Shown: positions 1-8,298 of the stretch, in pieces | Layout of the letters: the number at the start of each line of letters is the position of its first letter | Numbering within the stretch: the first letter of the stretch is position 1 | From: Bacteroidales bacterium | Lineage (GTDB): Bacteria > Bacteroidota > Bacteroidia > Bacteroidales > F082 | Length of the DNA stretch: 64,000 nucleotides | Assembly: GCA_023229245.1 (NCBI GenBank) | Contig: JALNZU010000016.1 | Coordinates: 13,387-77,386 of the forward strand | Direction: 5' to 3' | Made by a program: the position numbers and the translations under genes | Notes under the pieces: generated by a model | What the model was told of the DNA's origin: nothing | Databases searched by the model: none | The model's input: only the letters and a program-made list of their open reading frames with translations

Positions 1-49
1 ATTGAAAGTTAACGGTTAGTTAATGAATTGTAAAACAACGTAAACCAAT

Positions 50-583
50 ATGTTAGACGCCTTAATCACTTCAAAGACTCGTATCAAGATGTTGGTACGA
101 TTTTTTTTAGACCCTGCCAATAGTGGCTATTTGCGGGGTTTAGCCGGTGAATTTGGCGACAGCACCAACTCCGTCCGACTTGAGCTGAATCGTATGGAAG
201 AAGCCGGTCTATTGAAATCACATGCCTCCGGAGGGAAAAAACTATACCGCGCCAACTCAAAACATCCACTCTTCCCCGATATCCAAAGCATAGTACGTAA
301 GTATATCGGTATGGATGAACTGATAGAAGGTGTGATCAATCAATTGGGAGACCCTACCGCCCTCTACCTTGTTGGCGACTTAGCCAAAGGTATCGATAGC
401 CCCGACATGAGCCTGATCATCGTAGGAAATAATATTGACCACGATTTTTTGGAATCATTAGTCGCCAAAACACAGAAAACTATAGGGCGTCATATTCGTT
501 ATGCGATATTTACGCCTGAAGAGTTTGACGTACATCATCAATTTTTAGACTCGGAGAAGACCCTGCAAGTCTGGGAAAAATAA
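50..583 (+). CDS. Winged-helix transcriptional regulator with nucleotidyltransferase-like C-terminus
   Basis: A 177-residue protein with an N-terminal winged helix (about residues 1-75: LRGLAGEFGDSTNSVRLEL recognition region, then KKLYRANSKHPLF wing), of the ArsR/MarR-like kind found at the head of many Bacteroidota polysaccharide loci. The C-terminal half (about 85-175, LYLVGDLAKGIDSPDMSLII) resembles a minimal nucleotidyltransferase fold without the full GS/DxD catalytic set. It reads in the same direction as the sugar genes that start 245 bp downstream, so a role as the locus regulator is a positional inference. DNA binding is well supported by the fold; the effector is unknown. Confidence 0.8.
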   Translation: MLDALITSKTRIKMLVRFFLDPANSGYLRGLAGEFGDSTNSVRLELNRMEEAGLLKSHASGGKKLYRANSKHPLFPDIQSIVRKYIGMDELIEGVINQLGDPTALYLVGDLAKGIDSPDMSLIIVGNNIDHDFLESLVAKTQKTIGRHIRYAIFTPEEFDVHHQFLDSEKTLQVWEK

Positions 584-827
584 ATATTCCCCTGTCATAA
601 AACAGATGATATAACACACTGATAAACAGTCTGATAAAAAATATGCATGGGACTGAGAGGGCGGAGCTGTGCCCATATCCAACGAATCAAAGCAGATATG
701 ATACAAACGGCCATCCCAGATCACTCACTGGTACAGACAAAAGATAAAGTATAAGAAGCTGAAGCAGTTCCATCAGTTAAAACCTTTGAAACTACTTGAT
801 ACATGATAATCCTCAAATTTTAAATGG
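584..827. other. Leader region between regulator and first sugar gene
   Basis: No reading frame here looks coding. It is the natural place for the promoter or leader of the polysaccharide operon, but I could not identify a convincing -33/-7 pair, attenuator hairpin or riboswitch. Confidence 0.3.
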
Positions 828-2141
828 ATGAAACAAACCCTTTTAGACAAGATAGCCAGACGTGAGATCATTGTTGGTGTGGTAGGCTTAGGCTATGTAG
901 GCCTCCCACTTGCAGTTGAAAAAGCTAAAGCCGGATTTAAAACCATTGGCTTTGACATACAAGACAAAAAAGTGGATATGGTCAATGCCGGACATAATTA
1001 TATAGGTGATGTGGTGGATGAAGACCTGAGCACATTGGTACAGCAAGGCATGCTTTCGGCTACTAACGACTTCAGCTTCATCAGTGAGGTAGATTTTGTA
1101 GCTATATGTGTTCCCACACCTTTAGATATTTATCAGCAGCCTGATATCAGCTATGTCAGATCATCCACACAAGCTATCGCCCAGTATATGAAAAGAGGTG
1201 CGATGGTTGTGTTGGAATCCACTACCTATCCAGGTACTACCGAAGAGCTGATCAAGCCTTTATTGGAGGAAGGCTCAGGAATGCAATGCGGCACCGACTT
1301 TTATCTTGGCTTCTCACCCGAACGGGTGGATCCTGGCAACCTGATTTATAAGACCAAAAACACACCTAAGGTAGTTGGTGCCATAGGACAAGATGCGTTA
1401 GAAGTGATAGCTGCCATGTACAGCGCAGTACTCGATAGCGCCGTACATACCGTATCTACCCCTGCTATAGCCGAGATGGAAAAGATTTTGGAAAACACCT
1501 ACCGCAACATCAATATTGGATTGGTGAATGAACTAGCTATCCTATGCCATAAAATGAATATCAATATCTGGGAAGTGATCGATGCGGCAAAGACCAAGCC
1601 ATACGGGTTTCAGGCATTTTACCCCGGGCCGGGATTAGGCGGACACTGCATCCCGTTAGACCCTTACTACCTCTCATGGAAAGCACGGGAATATGGGTTT
1701 CATACGTCAATGATAGAATCTTCCATGATGATCAACGACCGCATGCCTGAATATACTGTGGAACGTGCGGCCAATATACTCAACCGCTTTAAAAAACCAT
1801 TGAACGGTTCAAATATTCTGATACTAGGTGTAGCCTATAAAAAAGATATAGACGATTACCGTGAAAGCCCTGCCCTGAAAGTCATTGAGCTGTTAGAAGA
1901 AAAAGGGGCTCAAGTAAAATACTTCGACCCTCATATCGAAAAATACCGACACAAAGGCATCACCAAAAAAGGCGAACCGAACTTGTCAGCTAATCTGTTA
2001 GAAGAAGCTGACTTAGTGATCATCACTACATCACACTCTGTGATAAATTATGAGTTAGTTCAAAGGCATTCCAAATTTGTGTTCGACACCCGCAATGCGA
2101 CAGAGCGGCTGCCACAGACTGACAATATTGAGTTGTTATGA
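828..2141 (+). CDS. wbpA: UDP-N-acetyl-hexosamine 6-dehydrogenase (WbpA/WecC-like)
   Basis: A 437-residue nucleotide-sugar dehydrogenase that oxidises C6 of a UDP-HexNAc to the uronic acid with two NAD+. The Rossmann motif GVVGLGYVGLP is at residues 17-27, the central domain motif YRNINIGLVNELA follows, and the catalytic cysteine is Cys274 in GLGGHCIPLDPYYL. The C-terminal UDP-binding domain contains GVAYKKDIDDYRESPA. Length and motif order match the WbpA/WecC group. It overlaps the WbpB-like gene by 4 bp, supporting a shared pathway that begins with UDP-GlcNAc to UDP-GlcNAcA. The symbol follows P. aeruginosa usage; UDP-ManNAc is an alternative substrate. Confidence 0.88.
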   Translation: MKQTLLDKIARREIIVGVVGLGYVGLPLAVEKAKAGFKTIGFDIQDKKVDMVNAGHNYIGDVVDEDLSTLVQQGMLSATNDFSFISEVDFVAICVPTPLDIYQQPDISYVRSSTQAIAQYMKRGAMVVLESTTYPGTTEELIKPLLEEGSGMQCGTDFYLGFSPERVDPGNLIYKTKNTPKVVGAIGQDALEVIAAMYSAVLDSAVHTVSTPAIAEMEKILENTYRNINIGLVNELAILCHKMNINIWEVIDAAKTKPYGFQAFYPGPGLGGHCIPLDPYYLSWKAREYGFHTSMIESSMMINDRMPEYTVERAANILNRFKKPLNGSNILILGVAYKKDIDDYRESPALKVIELLEEKGAQVKYFDPHIEKYRHKGITKKGEPNLSANLLEEADLVIITTSHSVINYELVQRHSKFVFDTRNATERLPQTDNIELL

Positions 2142-3145
2142 TCATGGATAAGAAACAAATATGTGTGATAGGCGGTGGTCGTTGGGGTGAGAACCATATA
2201 CGTAGCTTGCAGCAGATGGGATGTCTGGGGGGTATCATGGAGACCAATCCCGGCCGCCTTGAAGAGTTGCTGACACGCTATCCCGTCAGAGGATTTACAG
2301 AACTGACAGCTGCTATAGATGCCGGCTTCGACGGATATACGGTAGCTGTCCCTGCCTCCATGCATTATGAAATAGCCCATCAGTTGCTTAGTCATGGAAA
2401 GCATGTGATGGTTGAGAAACCTATGACATTGTCGGCTAAGACTTCCATGGAACTCATAGAGTTAAGCCAGAAAAACAATGCCCGGCTGATGGTAGGCCAC
2501 GTGCTTCTCTTTCACCCGGCTATACGGAAGATCAAAGAGTTGATAGAAAGTGGAAAGATAGGTAAATTGTATTACCTCTATTCAACCCGACTGAACTTGG
2601 GTACCGTGCGTACCGAAGAAAATGTGTTCTGGTCGTTTGCACCACATGATATATCTGTATTGGATTATTTTGTAGGTCATCCGGCTATACGCATTGAAGC
2701 TAAAGGTTCGAGGTTCCTGCAGAAGGATGTGTATGACTATACCCTCACCCAGCTCAGCTATCCGGATAATATACAGGCACATATATTTGTGTCCTGGCTG
2801 CATCCTTTTAAAGAACAGCGTTTAGTGGTCATAGGAAGCCATGGGATGATATCTTTTGACGATTCTTCACCTGAAAAAGAAATCAAGTTTTACGATAAGC
2901 ATATTGAGTTCAATAACGGGGAGCCGGTGAAGGTTGAAAAACCTACTGAGATCATTGATTATGAACGCAAGCAGCCATTAGCGGAAGAGCTGCGGTATTT
3001 TGTGGATCATTTAGACGGAGAGATTGAGATAGCCAATGGTCAGTCGGGATACGAAGTTGTTAAGATATTGGAACAAGCCCAACAGCTCTTAGATGCCGGA
3101 GATAATATTAACCGCAATCCCGATAGCCATCGGGACGCTGAGTAA
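2138..3145 (+). CDS. wbpB: Gfo/Idh/MocA oxidoreductase (WbpB-like UDP-sugar 3-dehydrogenase)
   Basis: A 335-residue NAD-dependent oxidoreductase with an N-terminal Rossmann fold (ICVIGGGRWGENHIRSL) and the family motif EKPMTLS around residues 89-95, where the Lys is catalytic. Next to WbpA it is expected to oxidise C3 of UDP-GlcNAcA to the 3-keto sugar for transamination. The overlap with the upstream gene supports translational coupling. The last 11 or so codons (NRNPDSHRDAE) are supplied by the dispersed CCCGATAGCCATCGGG palindrome repeat, so the native C-terminus has been replaced or extended by repeat sequence. This is also where the first mobile-module island begins. Confidence 0.85.
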   Translation: MIMDKKQICVIGGGRWGENHIRSLQQMGCLGGIMETNPGRLEELLTRYPVRGFTELTAAIDAGFDGYTVAVPASMHYEIAHQLLSHGKHVMVEKPMTLSAKTSMELIELSQKNNARLMVGHVLLFHPAIRKIKELIESGKIGKLYYLYSTRLNLGTVRTEENVFWSFAPHDISVLDYFVGHPAIRIEAKGSRFLQKDVYDYTLTQLSYPDNIQAHIFVSWLHPFKEQRLVVIGSHGMISFDDSSPEKEIKFYDKHIEFNNGEPVKVEKPTEIIDYERKQPLAEELRYFVDHLDGEIEIANGQSGYEVVKILEQAQQLLDAGDNINRNPDSHRDAE

Positions 3146-3690
3146 AAAAATAATCTCTGCGATTAAGATGGGCTACCGCTCAATGCTATTTATTGAAATG
3201 TATACCTTGACGGGCAATAGCACTGCTTTCAGCAAGATATGAATTCATAGGATAGCCCGTAGGGCTTTCATATCCGTAGAATATCAGATTTTGAAGATGA
3301 AATTGATAGCCCGTAGGGCTTACACATTCCAACGGATTTGATTGCGCTGATACGCATTCAAGAAAATCCAAAAAATAAAAATTCTAAATGCTTTTTTAAA
3401 CATGGTGTATGCCCTGACGGGCAATGTTGGGCTACCGCTCAATGCTTTCTATTGATATGTATGCCCTGACGGGCAATAGAGAACGCTGAGTTTCACCGTC
3501 CCGATCGCCATCGGAAAACGCTTAGCTTTACCGCAAAGTACGCTGAGTTTCACCGCAAAGAACGCTGAGTTTCACCGCAAAGAACGCTGAGTAAAAAAAT
3601 AATCTCTGCGACCTCAGCGGTTAAAAAAATCTCTGCGTCCTTAGCGGTAAAAATAAAAACCTCAGCGGTTAAAAAAAAAACAGTATTTTT
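3120..3690. repeat. Composite intergenic repeat, copy A (long form)
   Basis: The gene-free stretch before the first ATPase. It begins with the palindrome CCCGATAGCCATCGGG (3120-3135), then a long repeat unit at 3170-3478 containing GGGCTACCGCTCAATGC, short GCCC-loop-GGGC hairpins (GCCCGTAGGGC, GCCCTGACGGGC) and two GATAGCCCGTAGGGCTT direct repeats. Tandem 'CTCTGCG...GCGGTTAAAA' phrases follow to about 3690. Related copies lie at 6223, 7483 and 8951. The antisense frame in this unit is open but I do not consider it a gene. Confidence 0.85.
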
Positions 3691-3704
3691 TAAAACTTAT
3701 CACC

Positions 3705-3762
3705 ATTCACAATAGAGATAAATGCTATTTAACTCTATTCACAATAGGATTAATTATCTTTG
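3705..3762 (+). promoter_or_regulatory. Promoter and operator-like repeats for the 3791 ATPase
   Basis: The -7 box TATCTTTG (consensus TAnnTTTG) is at 3755-3762, 28 bp before the start codon. Upstream, ATTCACAATAG occurs twice (3705-3715 and 3737-3747, 32 bp apart), and AATAGAG (3711-3717) is an inverted copy of CTCTATT (3733-3739). This repeat layout suggests a protein-binding site controlling the ATPase gene. No good -33 TTTG is obvious. Confidence 0.55.
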
Positions 3763-3790
3763 TGCTGTCAAATATTGCAGATAGCAACGT

Positions 3791-5041
3791 ATGAAAACAC
3801 TCCTGAAAGACATAATAGCAGATCAGGTTCATTTCTTATCCGGTCGAAAAAATATCATCCACCGTGACTTTCCCGAACATTATTTTTATAATGAGCATAT
3901 AATTATTATATCTGGTATTCGTAGATGCGGAAAATCGATATTGCTGCAACAAATCAGAAACCGATTACCTCAAAAAGATTATTTTTTCAATTTTGATGAT
4001 GACAGATTATCGGGTTTTAGTGTCGAAAATTTTCAGGACCTCTATGAAGTTTTTATTGAGTTGTTTGGATCTCAGGATTATTTCTATTTCGATGAGATAC
4101 AAAACATAGCCGGTTGGGAACAGTTTGTAAAGCGATTATATAACCTAGGCAAAAAAGTTTTCATAACAGGTTCTAATGCTCGCATGTTGAGTAAAGAATT
4201 AGGTACTTTGCTCACAGGTTGTTATTTGGCAGTAGAGTTATATCCATTTTCTTTTAAAGAGTTTCTGCAATTCAAGGGTAAAGGAAGTTTATTGGAGCAA
4301 GCTGATGGCACTCAAGCAAAAGGCGAGATACAGGCACAATTTAATACATACCTACATCAAGGTGGCTTTCCATTATATCTTAGCACCAAAGACGACTTGG
4401 TTTTAAAAACCTTGTATGACAACATATTATACAGAGACATCTTGGTGCGGAATCAAATTTTAAATGAAAAAGAGATCAAAGAATTGGTCTATTATGCAGT
4501 GAGTAATATTGGTAAGCCATTTACATATTCTTCAGTTAGTAAGATTATTGGCGTAAAAAACCCTACAACGGTAAAAAACTATATAGAATTTATCGAAAAC
4601 ACCTATTTATTATTTGCGCTCAATAAATTAGATTATTCGGTTAAGGTTCAGTTACGAAATCCCAAGAAAATGTATGCTATTGATAACGCGCTTGTCAAAC
4701 GATTAGGATTTCATTTCTCGGGTGAAAAGGGGCGCTTATTAGAAAACTTAGTTTACATAGAGTTGAAGCGTAGAGGTGGAGAGATTTTTTATCACCATTC
4801 AGGAAATAACGAATGTGATTTTGTGATGCGAAAGGGTTATCAGGTTGAGCAGGCTATACAAGTTTGCTATCTATTCGATAATCTACCTACACGCGAACGC
4901 GAAATATCCGGACTTGCCGACGCAATGAAATCGTATCAACTTACAGAAGGTTACATCATCACTTCATCGCATGAAGAGCTTGTCGAGAACGAATTTGGTA
5001 ACATACATATAATGCCAGCCTGGCGGTGGATATTATCCTAA
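3791..5041 (+). CDS. AAA_14/DUF4143 family ATPase (COG1373)
   Basis: A 416-residue P-loop ATPase. Walker A is GIRRCGKS (42-49), Walker B is YFYFDE (97-102) and the sensor-like motif is FITGSN (about 124-129). A winged-helix-like middle (YSSVSKIIGVKNPTTVKNYIEF) leads to a C-terminal DUF4143 region with a degenerate PD-(D/E)XK-like core (GNNECDFVMRKGYQVEQAIQVCY). The family is abundant in bacteria and archaea, is often multicopy, and has no settled function. It is monocistronic with its own promoter, and is most like the copy at 57408 (GIRRSGKS). It forms the first unit of the island splitting the wbp genes. Confidence 0.85.
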   Translation: MKTLLKDIIADQVHFLSGRKNIIHRDFPEHYFYNEHIIIISGIRRCGKSILLQQIRNRLPQKDYFFNFDDDRLSGFSVENFQDLYEVFIELFGSQDYFYFDEIQNIAGWEQFVKRLYNLGKKVFITGSNARMLSKELGTLLTGCYLAVELYPFSFKEFLQFKGKGSLLEQADGTQAKGEIQAQFNTYLHQGGFPLYLSTKDDLVLKTLYDNILYRDILVRNQILNEKEIKELVYYAVSNIGKPFTYSSVSKIIGVKNPTTVKNYIEFIENTYLLFALNKLDYSVKVQLRNPKKMYAIDNALVKRLGFHFSGEKGRLLENLVYIELKRRGGEIFYHHSGNNECDFVMRKGYQVEQAIQVCYLFDNLPTREREISGLADAMKSYQLTEGYIITSSHEELVENEFGNIHIMPAWRWILS

Positions 5042-5185
5042 GGAACAATCATAACAAGATTGATTATCAGCAACTCGGCCTTTTAAGTCTCTTTTCTATC
5101 AATTCGCTATTTTCTAACGTATTGAGTATGAATTGGCTTAATATAATCACTAAAGTTAACGAAAATAAACCTACAAGTTGATTAA

Positions 5186-5707
5186 ATGAAAATAGTTCGT
5201 ATCTTTGCAGATCAATTATTCTCTTTTCACTATGCTGATGAGAAGATGAATGAGTTGCGAAGATTATTGACTTTATGGAACGATACTGCATATTTACAAG
5301 AGTTTGTTACGAACAACAAATCAGATATTTCGCACAATGCGTCCATTAGTGCATTAGTTTTTCAACTAATTAAAAATGCCAATGATATTGATGATACACT
5401 AAACGACATATCAAAAGACCAAGGAAGGAGCTTGGAAGAGTTTTTTAAACCCTTAGATAATCAAGAATATCAAACTGTGGAACTATCGAAACAAAAGGGG
5501 CAAAAGAATTTTTTAAGATTATTTGCAATCAAAATAGACAATAATTGTTTTGTAATAACTGGTGGAGCAATAAAATTTCACCACCTAAACAAAGATAGAC
5601 CACACACAAAAAAAGAAATGCAAAAGATAGAAAATTGCCGGAAATACTTGAAAGATAATAACGTATTTGACGCCGATTCATTCTATGAATTTTTAAATGA
5701 TCTATAA
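5186..5707 (+). CDS. Putative toxin of a HigB/RelE-like toxin-antitoxin pair
   Basis: A 173-residue protein that overlaps the following helix-turn-helix gene by one base (TAATG), the order toxin then antitoxin being typical of higBA-like modules. The central part (FFKPLDNQEYQTVELSKQKGQKNFLRLFAIKIDNNCFVITGGAIKF) resembles the compact beta-sheet core of RelE/HigB-like proteins, with an extra helical N-terminus. The identification rests mainly on context, length and this pattern; I do not see diagnostic catalytic residues. A TATCTTTG string lies inside the first codons, so a shorter start cannot be excluded. Confidence 0.6.
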   Translation: MKIVRIFADQLFSFHYADEKMNELRRLLTLWNDTAYLQEFVTNNKSDISHNASISALVFQLIKNANDIDDTLNDISKDQGRSLEEFFKPLDNQEYQTVELSKQKGQKNFLRLFAIKIDNNCFVITGGAIKFHHLNKDRPHTKKEMQKIENCRKYLKDNNVFDADSFYEFLNDL

Positions 5708-6072
5708 TGACAAACAAAGAGAAATTTCTTCAACTCGTTTCGGAAGAAGACACTAAAACATTAACAGAAGTAAGTGCCCGGATTAAAGATCGTGCAATGT
5801 TGCGTGAATCACAACAAATAGCCTTAAAAGTCCTATTAAAATTAGATGACTTAGGTTGGTCGCAAAAAGACTTAGCTAAAGAGTTGGGAGTTACTCCACA
5901 GCAGATTACAAAAATTGTAAGTGGCAAGGAAAACTTAACCTTAAAAACTCAAATCAAATTGCAGAATATTCTGGATATTCCAATCTTAGCCAGCTATTAT
6001 GAACGAAAAACAGCTCAAACAGAGGAAATGATTTTATCTGTTGAAGAACGTAGAGACAAAATTGAAGCATAA
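5707..6072 (+). CDS. Helix-turn-helix antitoxin (HigA-like)
   Basis: A 121-residue protein with an XRE-type helix-turn-helix at about residues 45-95 (LGWSQKDLAKELGVTPQQITKIVSGKENLTLKTQIKLQ). It starts at the last base of the upstream toxin-like gene's stop codon, indicating translational coupling. In higBA modules the downstream HTH protein neutralises the toxin and represses the operon. The charged C-terminal tail (TEEMILSVEERRDKIEA) could be the toxin-binding segment, which is inference. Confidence 0.75.
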   Translation: MTNKEKFLQLVSEEDTKTLTEVSARIKDRAMLRESQQIALKVLLKLDDLGWSQKDLAKELGVTPQQITKIVSGKENLTLKTQIKLQNILDIPILASYYERKTAQTEEMILSVEERRDKIEA

Positions 6073-6117
6073 GCCCCATTTATCAGCAATCATGCAAGAA
6101 AAGCACAATCGGATTTT

Positions 6118-6625
6118 TAAAGGATAAGCTTAAAATCGTGTATGTCATAGAGGGCAATAGAGAACGCTGAGTTTCACCACAGAGAACGCAAAGTATTGAT
6201 TAATATAATCTCCGTGATTAAGATGGGCTACCGCTCAATGCTATTTATTGAAATGTATACCTTGACGGGCAATAGCACTGCTTTCAGCAAGATGTGAATT
6301 CATAGGATAGCCCGTAGGGCTTACATATTCCAACGGATTTGATTGCGATGATACACATTCAAGAAAATCCAAAAAAATAAAAATTCTAAATGCTTTTTTA
6401 AACATGGTGTATGCCCTAAAGGGCAATGTGGGCTACCGCTCAATGCTTTCTATTGATATGTATGCCCTAACGGGCAATAATCTACCGTCATCATGGAGTT
6501 CTCTGCGCCCTTCGCGGTAAAAAAAATCCTCAGCGTCCCGATGGCTATCGGGATTGCGGTTTAATAAAAAACCTCTGCGGTTAAAAAAAATAAAAAATCC
6601 CTCTGCGGTTAAATAAAAAAAACCT
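6118..6625. repeat. Composite intergenic repeat, copy B (short form)
   Basis: Gene-free stretch between two toxin-antitoxin modules. After two short 'GAACGCTGAG'-type phrases, the long unit runs 6223-6479 and is the same as copy A except that the roughly 53-bp segment between the two GATAGCCCGTAGGGCTT repeats is missing, as expected from recombination between them. It continues into ATCTACCGTCATCATGGAG, a 'GCGCCCTTCGCGGTAAAA' phrase, the palindrome CCCGATGGCTATCGGG (about 6537-6552) and further 'CTCTGCGGTTAAA' phrases. Copies C and D share this same tail. Confidence 0.85.
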
Positions 6626-6666
6626 TTACATCCATACCGGTACCTAACACAAATACAAAAGATGAT

Positions 6667-6704
6667 ATTGCATTATACGTATGATTTTTTTATCTTTGTA
6701 CGTA
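6667..6704 (+). promoter_or_regulatory. Promoter with ACGTA palindromes for the DUF6364/PIN module
   Basis: ATTG (6667-6670), a 20-bp spacer and the -7 box TATCTTTG (6691-6698) fit the Bacteroidota promoter consensus. The palindrome ATACGTAT (6675-6682, extending imperfectly to ATTATACGTATGAT) lies in the spacer and TACGTA (6699-6704) just after the -7 box. A ribbon-helix-helix antitoxin bound at these sites would block polymerase, the usual autoregulation of such modules. Confidence 0.6.
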
Positions 6705-6718
6705 AATCATAAATTCTT

Positions 6719-6961
6719 ATGAATAGCAAGCTTACCTTATATATAAACAAAACCATAATTGAGAAGGCTAAGTCCTATGCAAAACAAAATCAGCTTAGTC
6801 TGTCGAAATTAGTTGAAAACTATCTGAGTTCTCTTTTCGATACGAGTGACAAGCAAACGAAAAGAATTAGTCCATTAGTAGAAAATTTGACAGGTGTGAT
6901 CTCGCTTGAATCGGATGAAAAGGAAACCTATCACGATTACTTGTCCGAAAAATATTCCTGA
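6719..6961 (+). CDS. DUF6364-type antitoxin (ribbon-helix-helix)
   Basis: An 80-residue protein whose first 45 residues (KLTLYINKTIIEKAKSYAKQ, then LSLSKLVENYL) have the beta-strand/helix/helix pattern of ribbon-helix-helix antitoxins. The acidic C-terminal tail (LESDEKETYHDYLSEKYS) is the likely toxin-binding part. Its stop overlaps the start of the PIN-domain gene by one base. It is expected to neutralise the PIN nuclease and repress the promoter just upstream. Confidence 0.82.
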   Translation: MNSKLTLYINKTIIEKAKSYAKQNQLSLSKLVENYLSSLFDTSDKQTKRISPLVENLTGVISLESDEKETYHDYLSEKYS

Positions 6962-7368
6962 TGGATAAGCTGTTGGTTGACACAAATATTATCGTTGACT
7001 TACTTGCAAAGCGCTTCAACTTTTATCAGGAAGCTCAAGAACTGTTTACTCTGGCGGATGAAAAAAAAGTAAAGCTGTATATCTCCTCATTGACTTTTGC
7101 AAACACTCATTATATACTAACAAAAGGGTTGAATACTGATGTAGTTCGGAAAATTTTGATCAAGCTTAAGCTGCTTGTAACGATTTTACCACTTGACGAA
7201 AAAATTATTGATCTGGCATTATCATCAGATTTTAATGATTTTGAAGATGCCATTCAGTATTATAGCGCAGTTGAGAATGATTTGGATATGATTATCACAA
7301 GGAATAAAAAAGATTTTAAAAGCTCCAGACTCATAGTTTTAACGGCCAAAGAATATCTCAACAGATAA
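6961..7368 (+). CDS. PIN-domain ribonuclease toxin (VapC-like)
   Basis: A 135-residue PIN domain. The first acidic residue sits in LLVDTNIIVDLL (Asp7), later acidic residues are in FNDFEDAIQYYSA, and the final motif is IITRNKKDF. This order matches the Mg2+ site of VapC-type RNases that cleave tRNA or other RNA. It is coupled to the DUF6364 antitoxin with a one-base overlap. Full length and no visible lesion, so it is likely functional; its RNA target cannot be predicted. Confidence 0.85.
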   Translation: MDKLLVDTNIIVDLLAKRFNFYQEAQELFTLADEKKVKLYISSLTFANTHYILTKGLNTDVVRKILIKLKLLVTILPLDEKIIDLALSSDFNDFEDAIQYYSAVENDLDMIITRNKKDFKSSRLIVLTAKEYLNR

Positions 7369-7482
7369 GTTACGATTTTATCTAGGCAGCCAAACTTTAC
7401 AAGCGCCAGCTCGATTTCCGAAATTGGTGATACACATGTCCAGCTTTAATAAACCAATCATTTATTTTCAACATATCGTAAG

Positions 7483-7980
7483 GTGTATGCCCTAACGGGC
7501 AATGTTAGGCTACCGCTCAATGCTATTTATTGAAATGTATACCTTGACAGACTATAGCACTGCTTTCAGCAAGATGTGAATTCATAGGATAGCCCATAGG
7601 GCTTTCATATCCGTAGAATATAAGATTTTGAAGATGAAATTGATAGCCCGTAGGGCTTACATATTCCAACGGATTTGATTGCGATGATACACATTCAAGA
7701 AAATCCAAAAAATAAAAATTCTAAATGCTTTTTTGAACATGGTGTATGCCCTGACGGGCAATATTGGGCTACCGCTCAATGCTTTCTATTGATATGTATG
7801 CCCTAAAGGGCAATGTTGGGCTACCGCTCAATGCTTTCTATTGAAATGTATGCCCTAACGGGCAATAATCTACCGTCATCATGGAGTTCTCTGCGCCCTT
7901 CGCGGTAAAAAAATCCTCTGCGTCCCGATAGCTATCGGGACTGCGGTAAAATAAACCTCTGCGGTTAAAAAAAATAAAAA
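7483..7980. repeat. Composite intergenic repeat, copy C (long form, partly duplicated)
   Basis: Gene-free stretch between the PIN module and the nucleotidyltransferase module. It contains the long form, with the segment between the two GATAGCCCGTAGGGCTT-like repeats retained (first one mutated to GATAGCCCATAGGGCTT). At its end the unit TTGGGCTACCGCTCAATGC plus hairpin occurs twice in tandem. The tail is as in copies B and D, with palindrome CCCGATAGCTATCGGG near 7924-7939. The hairpins vary in the loop (GCCCTGACGGGC, GCCCTAACGGGC, GCCCTAAAGGGC) while the stem is kept. Bases 7369-7482 show nothing recognisable. Confidence 0.85.
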
Positions 7981-7983
7981 TTT

Positions 7984-8298
7984 ATGCAAACAGACCTACA
8001 AACCAAGTTACAAGCCATGCTTTGGGACCTACCCGAGTCGCAACGAAAGAATACGATCCAAGAGCTGTTGTCCGATCCGGTGAGCTTGTTTCACCAACAA
8101 GAACACCTGCTGATCAAAGCATTAAACACTCTTTCATGGTACGAGCTGATCAACTTGGTAGGTAAAGAAAATATAGGCATGCTTTTGTCAGATTCTGCTA
8201 TACAAAAACTATTTCCTGCTCAAAGACGCTCACACTATATCCATGCCAGACGACTACTATCAAAATATACTGTACCCGCTTCAGGACAAAATACTTAG
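7984..8298 (+). CDS. Putative antitoxin partner of AbiEii-type nucleotidyltransferase
   Basis: A 104-residue, mostly helical protein (LQAMLWDLPESQRKNTIQELLSDP at the start, FPAQRRSHYIHARRLLSKY near the end). I do not recognise a named domain. It overlaps the downstream nucleotidyltransferase gene by 56 bp, the arrangement of a two-gene toxin-antitoxin unit with the small protein first. The antitoxin role is inferred from position and size only. It starts 3 bp after the end of repeat copy C. Confidence 0.55.
   Translation: MQTDLQTKLQAMLWDLPESQRKNTIQELLSDPVSLFHQQEHLLIKALNTLSWYELINLVGKENIGMLLSDSAIQKLFPAQRRSHYIHARRLLSKYTVPASGQNT

Noticed and set aside
3186..3371. Antisense 61-codon frame conserved in repeat copies A, B and C (also 6241-6426 and 7523-7708)
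   Set aside because: It exists only because the repeat is similar between copies. Differences between copies are mostly amino-acid-changing and the internal 53-bp deletion rewrites the N-terminus, so there is no sign of protein-level selection.
5201..5208. TATCTTTG inside the first codons of the 5186 gene as a promoter forcing a later start
   Set aside because: The N-terminal residues (RIFADQLFSFHY) look coding and the next ATG would remove part of the protein; the match may be incidental. Left open in the feature note.
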